Assembly (NCBI GenBank): GCA_028874075.1 | Contig: JAPPLU010000076.1 | Coordinates: forward strand, 1-64,000 | From: Chloroflexota bacterium | GTDB lineage: Bacteria > Chloroflexota > Dehalococcoidia > Lucifugimonadales > UBA3495 | Length of the DNA stretch: 64,000 bases | Direction: 5' to 3' | Part shown: positions 8,293-17,219 of the stretch, piece by piece | How the letters are laid out: each line of letters begins with the position of its first letter | How positions within the stretch are numbered: the first letter of the stretch is position 1 | Notes under the pieces: model-generated | What the model saw: the letters and a program-made list of their open reading frames with translations, nothing else | Told to the model about the DNA's origin: nothing | The model's database searches: none | Program-made: the position numbers and the translations under genes

Positions 8293-9471
8293 TTAATCGT
8301 TGTCGGCGGTGGCGGCCTTTTCGGGCACCTCTGCGCCGTGGCCATTGCGGAAGGCAAAGCGGTCAACCAGGTCGCCGATGCTCTGGCGGAAGCCGGAGTA
8401 TTCCAGCTCGCCGTAGGGCAGCATAGCTGCGCCCGACCAGCCCTGGGAACGCATCTCGATGCCCTTCTGCTGGGCTAGCATGCGGACGTGGTCCCAGGAA
8501 GGATTGTCAAAGAAGTCGATGCTGGAATCGGAGAATGTGCCATCGGGAGCAATGGAGAACCCGACGCAGGAGACCAGCGGCAGGCAATACATACCGGTTA
8601 CCGGCGTATTAATGGCTACCGGCATCAAGGGCATGTTATGGGAACCGCGGGCGTCTCCGCCGATGTAATGGGCCTTGGCGTAGGGCGAGGTCAACTCTTC
8701 AGGAGCAGGGAAGATGCCCTGGTTGCGAACCACTGCCACCGGGTCGTCTTTGCCGGTGTAGCTGCCTGCAATGTTGTGAAGCCTCGTGGCAGAGATGGCC
8801 GCGGCTGTCTCTCCGGAGTAGCGGGAAACTATGGAATCAATGCCGAACCGCTCGTTGTCGCGCAGCAGAACGGCCAGCTTGTAATAGTCTTCCGGGGCGT
8901 TGAGGGAAATCAGGCTGTCGCCCTCGGTGTTGTCCATGTCGATAACGTTGAACGTGAAACCCTGGCTCAGGCGGGGCAGCATAAGGCCAGCGCAGTACAT
9001 GGGGTCGGCGAATCCCAAGAACATGGGCAGGTTGTAGGCACCGGGGCCGCACTTGTCGGCGGCAAGGACAAAGAAGGACTCGGCGGGGCGAACGGGATTG
9101 GTCTTGATCGGGTCGTGCTCGAACTCTACCTCTGCTACCGCCGGACCGGCGCCGCGAATGTTGCCGGAAGGGGCGTCGGCAAGCAGGTCCTGTCCCGCGC
9201 CGTAGAGACCGTACTGGCGGGCTATGTCGGTGGCTTTCAGGAAGGTGGTCCAGGCAAACTGATGTACATCGTCATCATTGGGGCCCCGCGTATGGGTGGT
9301 GGTCATGCAGATGTCGTCGCCCGTGTGGCCAACGTAGCCGTCAATCAACAGGCCGCTGCTGATGGCATCCGCCACTGCCTGTTCTACGGCGTCCATCATC
9401 CGCTGGGACGGCTTGGTGTGTCCACCGATAGAGCCGACGTCGGCTTTCAGAACGGAAATTGTAAGTTTCAT
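8293..9471 (-). CDS. Fructose-1,6-bisphosphate aldolase/phosphatase (type V FBPase)
   Basis: A 392-residue bifunctional enzyme of the archaeal/deep-branching-bacterial FBPA/P family. It condenses triose phosphates to fructose-1,6-bisphosphate and dephosphorylates it, making gluconeogenesis one-way. The N-terminus MKLTISVLKADVGSIGGHTKP, with metal-binding Asp11 and His18, is the family signature. GHTGDDICM gives Asp52/Asp53, and IAGSYTGKDDPVAVVR and GDARGSHN follow later. The ATG at 9471 has AAGGAGAT just upstream, so ten extra upstream codons were excluded. It is monocistronic, with its own promoter at 9588-9616. Confidence 0.92.
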   Translation of the reverse strand: MKLTISVLKADVGSIGGHTKPSQRMMDAVEQAVADAISSGLLIDGYVGHTGDDICMTTTHTRGPNDDDVHQFAWTTFLKATDIARQYGLYGAGQDLLADAPSGNIRGAGPAVAEVEFEHDPIKTNPVRPAESFFVLAADKCGPGAYNLPMFLGFADPMYCAGLMLPRLSQGFTFNVIDMDNTEGDSLISLNAPEDYYKLAVLLRDNERFGIDSIVSRYSGETAAAISATRLHNIAGSYTGKDDPVAVVRNQGIFPAPEELTSPYAKAHYIGGDARGSHNMPLMPVAINTPVTGMYCLPLVSCVGFSIAPDGTFSDSSIDFFDNPSWDHVRMLAQQKGIEMRSQGWSGAAMLPYGELEYSGFRQSIGDLVDRFAFRNGHGAEVPEKAATADND

Positions 9472-9587
9472 GACCTTATCTCCTTCATTCCTCAGCAATG
9501 GAGTGTTGATTGAGCGGGCTCAGGGTAGGAATTCCGGGCCAAAGTCTGCTCTTCGCGCAAGTTTAGTAGGGGGTTTTGCAATGCGGG

Positions 9588-9616
9588 ATTATAGCAACAT
9601 TGAATTAGAGGGTCAA
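9588..9616 (-). promoter_or_regulatory. Sigma70-type promoter of the FBP aldolase/phosphatase gene
   Basis: On the minus strand TTGACC, a 17-bp spacer, and TATAAT preceded by TGC (an extended -10). The predicted transcript starts near 9581 and has a leader of about 110 nt. Confidence 0.7.
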
Positions 9617-9942
9617 ACTCGTGAGCTCCGGACGCCAATGGAGGTAACCAGTTCGGACACTCCAGCCCAAGTGGAAAGAAAGACGCCAGAACAGGGAACC
9701 TTATTGCCTGCATACTGAACTAAAGGCAAGGTGGGAAGCGCCTCTCGTAGCTAAGTGCGGCAACCAAAGCCTCACTGCACCTTAAATCAGCCGTGAGCCC
9801 GAACCCGGCAACAATTGGCGATACAGAATGCCAGTGTAGGGTCAGGCCAGTTTCCAGGGCTGTCGGTTCGGCGAAAACCGATACGCTTTTACCAAAGTGG
9901 GTGGTTCGGAAGACGGGAGCTGTTACCCAGGTGGCCAAGTCA

Positions 9943-9971
9943 TTGTCTAGTGAATGAGTAGAGTGTATATT
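9943..9971 (+). promoter_or_regulatory. Candidate promoter of the zinc-ribbon/TPR gene
   Basis: TTGTCT, a 17-bp spacer, and TATATT, about 68 bp upstream of the ATG at 10040. Confidence 0.5.
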
Positions 9972-10039
9972 CTTAACTAACAGTTCCCTGTTCTTTTGAA
10001 GCACTTCAGGCGAGGAAGATAGTCGCAAAACGACCGGTT

Positions 10040-10843
10040 ATGGCTACGCAGGACATTCTATTACTCATTTCCCTGGGGATCATCGTGCTCTGGACCTGGC
10101 GACTGGCCCGAGCCAAGGGGCTGAATCCCTGGTATTGGGGCGTCGGCACCGCCTTGCTGGTTGTAGTTGCCTGGATGTTCAGCCGCCAGTACCTCGCCCC
10201 AGTGGTTATGGCCCCCCTGATTTTCCTCCTGCTGTTTCGGAGTCCCCTCTTTCGCAGGAACCGGCAGCCCGAATCCACTCCCTGCCCCAGCTGTGGCGCT
10301 CCGGATACGGGAGGCTTGAACTTCTGCGTCCAGTGCGGTTGGGACTTGTCCCACGCGAGCGCGGAACGGTCAGAGAGTGAACCTGAAGCGCCGATTGCGC
10401 GGGACCAGCAAGATGAACAGGTAGATGAAGTGCAACAGCAGCACCCACCGACTGCGGAACCATGGGCGCCGGCTTCCTCTACGGAGGAGCAACGGGAGGA
10501 AGCTCCCGACACCGTGTCCCCGCCCGCGCCAGTGGTTCAGCCTGAACCCGAGCCTGTACTGGCCCAGGAAGCAGCGCCCAATCCGGTGCAGGAGGAAGCT
10601 CCGACCCAGCCTGCGCCTCCCCCAAGGGAACGCAGGCCCATACCAACGCCGGCCAATTTGACCGCACGAGGCATTGAACTGTTCAATGAGGGAAGATACC
10701 AGGAGTCGATAGACCAGTTTACCAAGGCCATTGCCCTGGACTCCAACTACCGAGAGGCCTGGGAACGGCGCGCGGAAGCGTACGGAAGGTTGGGTCGCCC
10801 GGAGCGGCAGCAGGCCGACCAGAGCCGCCTGGAAGCTTTCTAA
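10040..10843 (+). CDS. Membrane-anchored zinc-ribbon and TPR protein
   Basis: A 267-residue protein of unknown function. Two or three hydrophobic segments (about 5-22, 31-47 and 53-67) are followed by a four-cysteine zinc ribbon (CPSC at 82-85, CVQC at 96-99). A long Pro/Glu/Gln/Ala-rich linker (about 105-200) leads to one or two TPR helices at the C-terminus (ARGIELFNEGRYQESIDQF and following). The arrangement suggests a cytoplasmic scaffold tethered to the membrane. Nothing nearby fixes its partner, and it has its own promoter. Confidence 0.8.
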   Translation: MATQDILLLISLGIIVLWTWRLARAKGLNPWYWGVGTALLVVVAWMFSRQYLAPVVMAPLIFLLLFRSPLFRRNRQPESTPCPSCGAPDTGGLNFCVQCGWDLSHASAERSESEPEAPIARDQQDEQVDEVQQQHPPTAEPWAPASSTEEQREEAPDTVSPPAPVVQPEPEPVLAQEAAPNPVQEEAPTQPAPPPRERRPIPTPANLTARGIELFNEGRYQESIDQFTKAIALDSNYREAWERRAEAYGRLGRPERQQADQSRLEAF

Positions 10844-10930
10844 GTAAAGCGGGCTCAACCCCTGACAATCAGGCTTCCCTTTTAGGCCTAACCACGCCTT
10901 CTTCCGCGTAAGCAGAGCCGCACCGGCGGG

Positions 10931-11704
10931 CTACACCGCCATAATGTGGTAGCCAGCGTCCACCGGAATGATGGAACCGGTTATCCCGCTGGACATGCTG
11001 CTGCACAGGAAGAGCGCGGTATTTGCCACTTCTTCCGCTACTATGTTCCGCTTGAGCGGAGCCCTTTCCGCGTGGATTTTCTTCATGTCCATAAAACCGT
11101 GGATGCCCCGGGCCGCCAAGGTTTCGATGGGGCCGGCGGAAATGGCGTTCACGCGAATATTGTCCTCCCCGAACTCGGAAGCAAGCTGGCGAACGCTGTG
11201 CTCAAGCGCCGCCTTGGCCGTGCCCATTACGTTGTAGCCGGGGTACACCTTCTGGGAAGCCTCGAAGGTCATTGCGATGACGCTGCCGCCTCCGGCCATC
11301 AGGGGCGCCGCGTGCCTGACCAGGGGAATCAGGGTGTAGGCGCTGACGTCCAGCGCTACTCGGAATCCCTCGCGGCCCGTGTCGGCAAAGCGGCCCGCCA
11401 GGTCATCCCGGTTGGCGAAGGCGATGCTGTGCACCAAAAATGAGATGTCCCCAAAGGTCTCGCCAACTTGGTGGAAAACGGACTTGATTTGCTCATCGTC
11501 GGAAGCGTCGCAGGGCAGAATGATGGTGTCTTCCAGGGTGTCAGCCAGCCGAGCTACCCGATCTTTCAGACGGTCATTCTGGTAGGTCAGGGCCAGTTGA
11601 GCTCCGGCCTGCGCCAGGACCCGGGAGATGGCCCAGGCAATACTGCGGTCATTGGCCACCCCGAAAACTATGCCTTTCTTGCCGCTCAGGTCTATGGGAT
11701 ACAA
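10931..11704 (-). CDS. fabI: Enoyl-[acyl-carrier-protein] reductase (NADH)
   Basis: A 257-residue short-chain-dehydrogenase-fold enzyme catalysing the last step of each fatty-acid elongation round. The FabI signature is clear: GVANDRSIAWAI at the N-terminal nucleotide site, HSIAFA at 92-97, and the catalytic pair Tyr157 and Lys164 in GYNVMGTAKAALE (Y-x6-K). It lies 68 bp downstream of the F420 operon's last gene on the same strand and may be read from the same transcript. Confidence 0.94.
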   Translation of the reverse strand: MYPIDLSGKKGIVFGVANDRSIAWAISRVLAQAGAQLALTYQNDRLKDRVARLADTLEDTIILPCDASDDEQIKSVFHQVGETFGDISFLVHSIAFANRDDLAGRFADTGREGFRVALDVSAYTLIPLVRHAAPLMAGGGSVIAMTFEASQKVYPGYNVMGTAKAALEHSVRQLASEFGEDNIRVNAISAGPIETLAARGIHGFMDMKKIHAERAPLKRNIVAEEVANTALFLCSSMSSGITGSIIPVDAGYHIMAV

Positions 11705-11772
11705 GGACAGTCCTCCACTGTTGCCTTATTGCGCACGGGCCACCTTTCCTGGCTTTCCGCACGGAGGTACAT

Positions 11773-12771
11773 TTACATAAACTCCGGAGCTACCTGCTCC
11801 AGGAACGTGCTCAATTGCTGCTCGGGTTCGAAGGAAGCAAACCTCACGATTACAGTGTCCGCCCCGGCTTCCAGGTACTGGGAGATTCGCTCCTTGACCC
11901 TCTCCGGCCCACCGAAGGGCCCCCAGCGATCTCCCCAGATTTCCGCGCCGTAGTAGCCCAACAGATAGCGTTCCGATTCGGCTTCCGCCCGGGCCAGGTC
12001 TGTGTCCATATTAACGGTCAGGTACATAACCGTTTCCAGTGAGTTGGGATCTCTGCCCAGGGCGGCGGCCTCTTCTTTGACCGCATCAATGACCATAGTG
12101 TGTTCTTCGGGACTGTCAGAGATGGATATCACGCCATCGGCTAGCCTGGCGGCGCGCTTGATTTGGGCGTCGCGGGCACGGGCGCCCCAGTGGCAGGCCA
12201 GGTAAATTGGCACTCCACCCTGTTGCACCGGCCACGGCTTAACGGTCACCGAGTCCAGCTCAAAGTGCCGACCGGAGAAGTCCACCGTTTCGCCACGGCC
12301 CAGGGCCTTGATTATCTGGACCATCTCTTCCGTACGGCTGGCGCGGCGGCGGGCGGACACTCCGGCGGCCTTCCACTCGCCCTCTTGTTCCGCGTTGAAG
12401 GCGCCACCCACACCGGTGGCGATCATCAGCCTGCCGCGGGAAATCAGGTCAACCGTGCCCAGGGTCTGGGCCAGAAGTACCGGATGGCGCAAGGCCATCA
12501 GAAGCACCGATGTTCCGAGCCGGACCCTATTGGTGCGGGCGGCCACGGCGGCCAGGGCCGTCAGCGGCTCCAGCCGGGGTTTGGCGGTCAGGCTGTCCCC
12601 TACCCACACAGAGTCCAGACCGGCCTCTTCGGCCCGGCAGGCAAGGTCAATTATGCGGTCGGCGCTCTGGGGCCTTTCTTCGGCCAGCAGCAGGCCGCGC
12701 GTTGGCAGCAGAAAGCCGAGTTTTGGTTTCTTTTGTCCGCTAGTAACGGAGTCAGATTGCGGTTGGGTCAC
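11773..12771 (-). CDS. LLM-class F420/flavin-dependent oxidoreductase
   Basis: A 332-residue TIM-barrel protein of the luciferase-like monooxygenase superfamily. Visible features are the N-terminal strand LGFLLPTRGL, VWVGDSLTAKPR, the RVRLGTSVLL strand, GVGGAFNAE and the C-terminal region ending AGADTVIVRF. It overlaps cofC by 20 bp and is the last gene of the F420 operon, so F420 rather than FMN is its likely cofactor. The substrate is unknown. Confidence 0.85.
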   Translation of the reverse strand: MTQPQSDSVTSGQKKPKLGFLLPTRGLLLAEERPQSADRIIDLACRAEEAGLDSVWVGDSLTAKPRLEPLTALAAVAARTNRVRLGTSVLLMALRHPVLLAQTLGTVDLISRGRLMIATGVGGAFNAEQEGEWKAAGVSARRRASRTEEMVQIIKALGRGETVDFSGRHFELDSVTVKPWPVQQGGVPIYLACHWGARARDAQIKRAARLADGVISISDSPEEHTMVIDAVKEEAAALGRDPNSLETVMYLTVNMDTDLARAEAESERYLLGYYGAEIWGDRWGPFGGPERVKERISQYLEAGADTVIVRFASFEPEQQLSTFLEQVAPEFM

Positions 12772-13465
12772 CTTCGCCTCTCAGATGGGGAAACTCGGCC
12801 ATAGGATTTGTAGACGGGGTCTTATGGGGTGTAAGCCGGTCCAGCAGCCCCGGTTCTCTTTGCTGGAAGAATTCCAGGTCCTCTGTAATGTCCAGGTCGA
12901 AGCCCAGTCCCTCGCTGTAGCAAATGGCCACGGAAATGCCCAGCTTACCGGCCTGGCTCAGGTGCTTGGTGAAGCTACGGTTTCCCAGTTCAGGCTTGAA
13001 GGCCAGCTTGGGCGGGATCAGTATGCCATTGGTGCCGCTGTCCCTCCGGGCGGGGGCCAGAACGATGTTGCGGCCGTGGCCGGCAGACCGGATCATGCTG
13101 GTGATGTCGGCGGGTTTGATGAAGGGCAGGTCTCCAGGCAGGTACATAGCGCCGTAACCCCGCTGAGAGGCCCGGTCAAAGGACTTGTCCACAGTGTCGT
13201 TTAGGTTTCGGCCGAGGTCTTCCATCCAGATGCCGTCGAAGTTCCGCGTCAGGTTGCGGACGCGCCAGTCGCCACCCACAACCCAGAAAACCTCTACCGA
13301 TGCGCCCCTGATAGCCATCAGGACCCGGCGCAGCATTCCGATGACCAAATCGCCGCGTTCTTCGGCGGTGAGCGTGCGGGACAGGCGGGTCTTGCAGTCC
13401 GCCAGGGGCTTCATCGGGATTATGGGAATAATGGTGGTTTCGTCCACGATGCTTTCATTCATCAT
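12752..13465 (-). CDS. cofC: 2-phospho-L-lactate (or PEP) guanylyltransferase
   Basis: A 237-residue nucleotidyltransferase that makes the activated lactyl or enolpyruvyl-GDP donor for F420. The N-terminal PMKPLADCKTRLSRTLTAEER block matches the CofC/FbiD GTP site. YLPGDLPFI is the metal-binding block, followed by RRDSGTNGILIPP. It sits 13 bp after cofD. Whether it prefers phospholactate or phosphoenolpyruvate cannot be read from sequence. Confidence 0.92.
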   Translation of the reverse strand: MMNESIVDETTIIPIIPMKPLADCKTRLSRTLTAEERGDLVIGMLRRVLMAIRGASVEVFWVVGGDWRVRNLTRNFDGIWMEDLGRNLNDTVDKSFDRASQRGYGAMYLPGDLPFIKPADITSMIRSAGHGRNIVLAPARRDSGTNGILIPPKLAFKPELGNRSFTKHLSQAGKLGISVAICYSEGLGFDLDITEDLEFFQQREPGLLDRLTPHKTPSTNPMAEFPHLRGEGDPTAI

Positions 13466-13478
13466 GCTGAAAACCGTC

Positions 13479-14417
13479 TCACAATTCTAGAATTATCCTG
13501 GCGAGGGCGACCTTGTCCGCCTCGGTGTTCATTATGGTGGGGGCCACTACGGCTGTCATGCCAAGCCCCCTGATGGCCGGGGCCAGATCCGCGTCCTGCT
13601 CGTCAATTACCACTATGTCGCAAATGTCAGCGTACATTTTGGCGACACCCTCGCAAGTGGCCTCGTGGCCCAACTCCCGCATTATTTTGGCCGCGGGGCC
13701 CCGGACTGCTTCACCACCAACTATGGGGCTGACGGCTATTCGAAGGCAACCCGCCCGTTTCGCCAGCCGCTCCCGAACACCGGGAAGGGCCAGGATTGGG
13801 CCGGTGCTGAGCAAGGGATTGGAGGGACAAAGCACCAGCCGGGAAGCCTCTGCCAACGCCCGATCAAATTCTGCCGAGGGCGCCGCATCCTCCCAACCTT
13901 GGTAGGTCACTGACCGAACGGAAGGTTCGCTTCGAAACTTGACGAAATACTCCTGCATAGACAGGTGACCGCTGTCCGTTTCAAGCCAGGTCCGCACGGG
14001 GTCGTCGGACATGGGCGCAATATGGTGGGCCAATCCCAGGCGGTCACACAGATCGGTCGTTACCTGCGAAAGGGTGGCGCCCTCTCCGAGCAACTGGGTG
14101 CGCCGGATGTGGGTAGCCAGGTCCCGGTCGCCCAGGTTAAACCAGGTGTCCGCCCCGTAGCGGGCCAGCATTTCCAGGGCGTTGAACGTCTCTTCGGCTA
14201 GTCCCCAGCCCGTTTCCGGGTTGGAGATGCCCGATAGAGTATATAACATCGTGTCCAGATCGGGGGATACGTGCAGGCCGTGAAAGGTCTCATCGTCCCC
14301 GGTGTTTACCACGACGGTTAACTGATCAGGGGAGAGGAGACGGGTTAACCCCAGTGCCAGCTTTGCGCCGCCCACACCTCCGGCCAAGGCCAGGACATTG
14401 CCGTCGTAAGTGGGCAT
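13479..14417 (-). CDS. cofD: 2-phospho-L-lactate transferase
   Basis: A 312-residue enzyme that joins the GDP-activated donor to the deazaflavin FO, giving (dehydro-)F420-0. The N-terminal LAGGVGGAKLALGL (GGVGGAK at 13-19), VVNTGDDETFHGLHVSPDLDT and CPSNPLLSTGPIL are diagnostic for CofD. The frame stays open for 58 more codons upstream, but that stretch overlaps cofH and has no family similarity, so the ATG at 14417 is taken. It lies 22 bp after cofH. Confidence 0.93.
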   Translation of the reverse strand: MPTYDGNVLALAGGVGGAKLALGLTRLLSPDQLTVVVNTGDDETFHGLHVSPDLDTMLYTLSGISNPETGWGLAEETFNALEMLARYGADTWFNLGDRDLATHIRRTQLLGEGATLSQVTTDLCDRLGLAHHIAPMSDDPVRTWLETDSGHLSMQEYFVKFRSEPSVRSVTYQGWEDAAPSAEFDRALAEASRLVLCPSNPLLSTGPILALPGVRERLAKRAGCLRIAVSPIVGGEAVRGPAAKIMRELGHEATCEGVAKMYADICDIVVIDEQDADLAPAIRGLGMTAVVAPTIMNTEADKVALARIILEL

Positions 14418-14439
14418 GGGTTCAGGCAAGGCAACCCGA

Positions 14440-15768
14440 CTACCGGTTATCCGCGCCGGTGCTGGCAGTGTGGCGAGGGTGCTCGAATCGGAAAGTATCC
14501 AGCTTAACCAGGCGGTTGTAGGAGCCGAAGATCTCTTCCACGTTGTCGCCCACCAGGTCCAGTGGGTCCACCTGGCTGTCCTCCTGATCAAAAACCCGCT
14601 TTAAGCCGTACGTAGTGTACCGTTCCGCCGGTATGCGGCCGGCTTGGCGGATCATTTGCCGGAACTCTGAGGGACGCATTAGTTGGCCGTGCTGGGCGCC
14701 GGCTGAAGTGGAAATGCTCTCGTTGATGAGAGTGCCGCCCAAGTCGTTGACTCCTGTGGTGAGCAGTAGCTGGGACATGCGACTGCCTTCCTTAACCCAG
14801 GAGGCCTGGATGTTGGGAATCCAGTTGTTCAGCATAATTCGGGCGATGGCGTGGACCTTCACCACATCCATACCTGTGGGACCCGAACGAACGTTGTCCA
14901 CCAGGCCTCGCAGGAACATGGGGGCTTCGGAATTGACGAAGCTAAGGGGTACGAACTCAGTGAAACCGCCGGTGCTCTTCTGGATGTCGCGCAGCAGCGC
15001 AATGTGGCGGGCAATTTGCTCGTTTGTCTCGACGTGGCCGAACATTACTGTGGACGTGGTAGGGATGCCAAGGTCATGGGCGTTGGTGATGACCTCTTTC
15101 CACTGTTCCACAGTGATACGGCCCGGGGAAATACGGTCACGCAGTTCCTGGTCAAGCACCTCCGCTGATGTTCCGGGCAGGCTGCCTACGCCGGCGTCGC
15201 GAAGGCCCTCGAGATATTCGCGAATAGTGCAACGGGAGCGGACGGAGCCGTACAGCACCTCCTCCGGCGAAAAGCCGTGAATGTGCATGTCGGGCAGTTC
15301 TCCCTTAATTGCCTCGCAAAGCTGTATGTACAGGTCGCCTTCCATCTGCGGCGGCAGGCCGGCCTGAACGCAGACCTCGGTGGCCCCGTAGTCCCACGCC
15401 TCTCTGGCGCGCCGGACAATTTCGTTAACCGGGAGGAAATATCCCTCCTCTTCGCGGAAGTCGCGACTGAAGGCGCAAAAGCCGCACCGCTTGATGCATA
15501 CGTTGGTGAAGTTAATATTGCGGTTGACGACGTAGGTAACCAGATCGCCCACCGTGCGGCGGCGCAGTTCATCCGCTACCAAACCGAGAGCAGCAAATTC
15601 GGCCCCGGTGGTTTCAAAAAGGAACACCGCTTCTTCGACGCTGATATCCTCAGCTGCCAGGGCTTTGTCGAGGATCCCGGCGGTGTTTGGCTCAAGCTGC
15701 CCAATCAAGGCTGAAAGACTGCCGGCTTGGGTCCGGTCCGTTTCGCTGCGATCAATTCCTTCCGGCAT
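14440..15768 (-). CDS. cofH: FO synthase subunit 2, radical SAM
   Basis: A 442-residue radical SAM enzyme that joins tyrosine-derived hydroxybenzyl to the ribityl-uracil precursor; with CofG it makes the F420 chromophore FO. The cluster motif is CIKRCGFC (Cys91, Cys95, Cys98). The CofH-specific stretch ASWVKEG and LGGTLINESIST follows. The ATG at 15768 follows AAAGGAGG (15780-15787) and overlaps the end of cofG by 17 bp. An upstream start at 15804 is also open. Actinobacteria fuse this protein to CofG as FbiC; here they are separate. Confidence 0.93.
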   Translation of the reverse strand: MPEGIDRSETDRTQAGSLSALIGQLEPNTAGILDKALAAEDISVEEAVFLFETTGAEFAALGLVADELRRRTVGDLVTYVVNRNINFTNVCIKRCGFCAFSRDFREEEGYFLPVNEIVRRAREAWDYGATEVCVQAGLPPQMEGDLYIQLCEAIKGELPDMHIHGFSPEEVLYGSVRSRCTIREYLEGLRDAGVGSLPGTSAEVLDQELRDRISPGRITVEQWKEVITNAHDLGIPTTSTVMFGHVETNEQIARHIALLRDIQKSTGGFTEFVPLSFVNSEAPMFLRGLVDNVRSGPTGMDVVKVHAIARIMLNNWIPNIQASWVKEGSRMSQLLLTTGVNDLGGTLINESISTSAGAQHGQLMRPSEFRQMIRQAGRIPAERYTTYGLKRVFDQEDSQVDPLDLVGDNVEEIFGSYNRLVKLDTFRFEHPRHTASTGADNR

Positions 15769-17023
15769 ACCGTTCCATTCCTCCTTTGACGTATCCCTCG
15801 GCATCGGTCAAGGCGTTTGCCTTATCCTGGAGGGAGTCGGACAGCCAGGCGTGGGTCTCAACGAAATACTCCGGGTACACTGGCAGCCGCGGTTTCAGCA
15901 CAAAGCCCTGTTCGGCAGTGCGTCGTTGCAGGTCGGCAAGGGATGGCCAGGGGGCCTCCGGATTAACAAAGTCGATGGTGAGGGGCGAAACTCCACCCCA
16001 GTCGTTAATGCCGGCGGCAAGATAGTCCTCATAATCGTCGGCGCTAAGGTTGGGAGGAACCTGCAGGTTCACGTCGGGCCCAAGCAGGATGCGAGCCACG
16101 GCCACGGTCCACAGCAATTCGTCAGAGGCGGCATCCACGACCTCCGCCATGGGTGTAGCCGGTTTGGACCTGAAGTTCTGGATGATGACTTCCTGGATGT
16201 GGCCGTGGGCACGGTGGAGATCTCTGATGGCCAAGATGTCGTCAATCCGTTCCCGACGGCTCTCTCCGATGCCGATGAGGAGTCCCGTGGTGAAGGGAAT
16301 GCCCAGTTCCCCTGCCAGTTCCATGGTGCGCAGGCGCACCCGGGGGCGTTTGCTGGGAGCGAACTCATGGGGGCCACCTGCTTCATACAGGCGGGGGCTC
16401 GTGCTTTCAAGCATCAACCCCATTGAAGGGTTACTAGGCTGAAGGGCTTCCAGTTCCCGTCGGCTCATGGTGCCCGGGTTGGCGTGAGGCAGGAGGTCCG
16501 TTTCTTCCATTACCAACCGGCACACGTGGACTAAGTATTCCAGCGTCGTTGCATAACCACGATCCTGGAGCCATTGTTTCGCTTCGGGATACCGCTGCTC
16601 AGGCCGTTCTCCAAGGGTGAAGAGAGCCTCTGTGCAGCCCATGCGCTGACCGGTCCTGGCCACGTTCAGCACTTCTTCCGGAGTCATGAAAAGCTTGGCA
16701 GCAGTTTCCGGACTTTGCCGGAAGGTGCAGTACCCGCAAAAGTCCCGGCACAGATGCGTCAACGGAATAAACACTTTGGGAGAGAAGGTAACCGTCCTGC
16801 CCTTGCCCGTATCTCGCATTCGCGAGGCTGCGGCGCAAAGTTCTTCAATGGGCGGACAGTCGGGCCCGTCAAAAAGGTAAGCGTCATTGTCGGAAATTGA
16901 GGAACCGCAACCCGCATTGCTGAGGACGCTGTAGTCTACAAAAGGCACGCCTGCACCGACCTTGCCCAGTTGAATGGGAAGGTTTTCATTCGCTGCGGGC
17001 ATTCCGGTGGCGGGTGTATTCAA
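15752..17023 (-). CDS. cofG: FO synthase subunit 1, radical SAM
   Basis: A 423-residue radical SAM enzyme, partner of CofH in making FO. The cluster motif is CRDFCGYC (Cys92, Cys96, Cys99). CofG marks include VFIPLTHLCRDFCGYCTF, MGCTEALFTLGE, PHANPGTMS and the C-terminal DWGGVSPLTIDFVNPEAPW. It is the first gene of the minus-strand F420 operon and has its own promoter about 40 bp upstream. Confidence 0.94.
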   Translation of the reverse strand: MNTPATGMPAANENLPIQLGKVGAGVPFVDYSVLSNAGCGSSISDNDAYLFDGPDCPPIEELCAAASRMRDTGKGRTVTFSPKVFIPLTHLCRDFCGYCTFRQSPETAAKLFMTPEEVLNVARTGQRMGCTEALFTLGERPEQRYPEAKQWLQDRGYATTLEYLVHVCRLVMEETDLLPHANPGTMSRRELEALQPSNPSMGLMLESTSPRLYEAGGPHEFAPSKRPRVRLRTMELAGELGIPFTTGLLIGIGESRRERIDDILAIRDLHRAHGHIQEVIIQNFRSKPATPMAEVVDAASDELLWTVAVARILLGPDVNLQVPPNLSADDYEDYLAAGINDWGGVSPLTIDFVNPEAPWPSLADLQRRTAEQGFVLKPRLPVYPEYFVETHAWLSDSLQDKANALTDAEGYVKGGMERYAGRN

Positions 17024-17064
17024 GTAAATACCGCTTTGCGGGCCGGGCCCGAAATAGAAACATC

Positions 17065-17093
17065 ATTGTAGCGGTTGCCCCTATGCGTAGCAA
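17065..17093 (-). promoter_or_regulatory. Promoter of the F420 operon
   Basis: On the minus strand TTGCTA, a 17-bp spacer, and TACAAT. The predicted start near 17058 leaves a leader of about 35 nt before cofG. Confidence 0.6.
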
Positions 17094-17165
17094 CAGCAGG
17101 TTATGGCCCCGTAGCTCGCCCATGTCGGCTACGACGCCTGGGCTGAGGCTTCCAGGGTGAGGCGA

Positions 17166-17186
17166 GGGCGGGTTCATGACCCGCCC
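17166..17186 (-). terminator. GGGCGGGT-type terminator hairpin
   Basis: A perfect 8-bp stem GGGCGGGT/ACCCGCCC with a 5-nt loop. It stands upstream of the cofG promoter and downstream of nothing on the plus strand. It is one of a family of near-identical hairpins in this window. Confidence 0.6.
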
Positions 17187-17219
17187 CGGCTTATTCAGAA
17201 ACATCCGAATGTCTGACCG

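Larger units (their letters stand above)
9472..10039. other. Divergent intergenic region, 568 bp
   Basis: Holds the minus-strand promoter and leader of the FBP aldolase/phosphatase gene and a plus-strand promoter at 9943-9971. Short open frames here have no ribosome site and no recognisable motifs, and I do not call them genes. Confidence 0.5.

Noticed and set aside
8488..9513. 341-codon plus-strand open frame
   Set aside because: Shadow of the FBP aldolase/phosphatase gene.
14418..14591. 58-residue N-terminal extension of CofD
   Set aside because: Overlaps cofH and is Trp/Arg/Thr-rich without similarity to the family.
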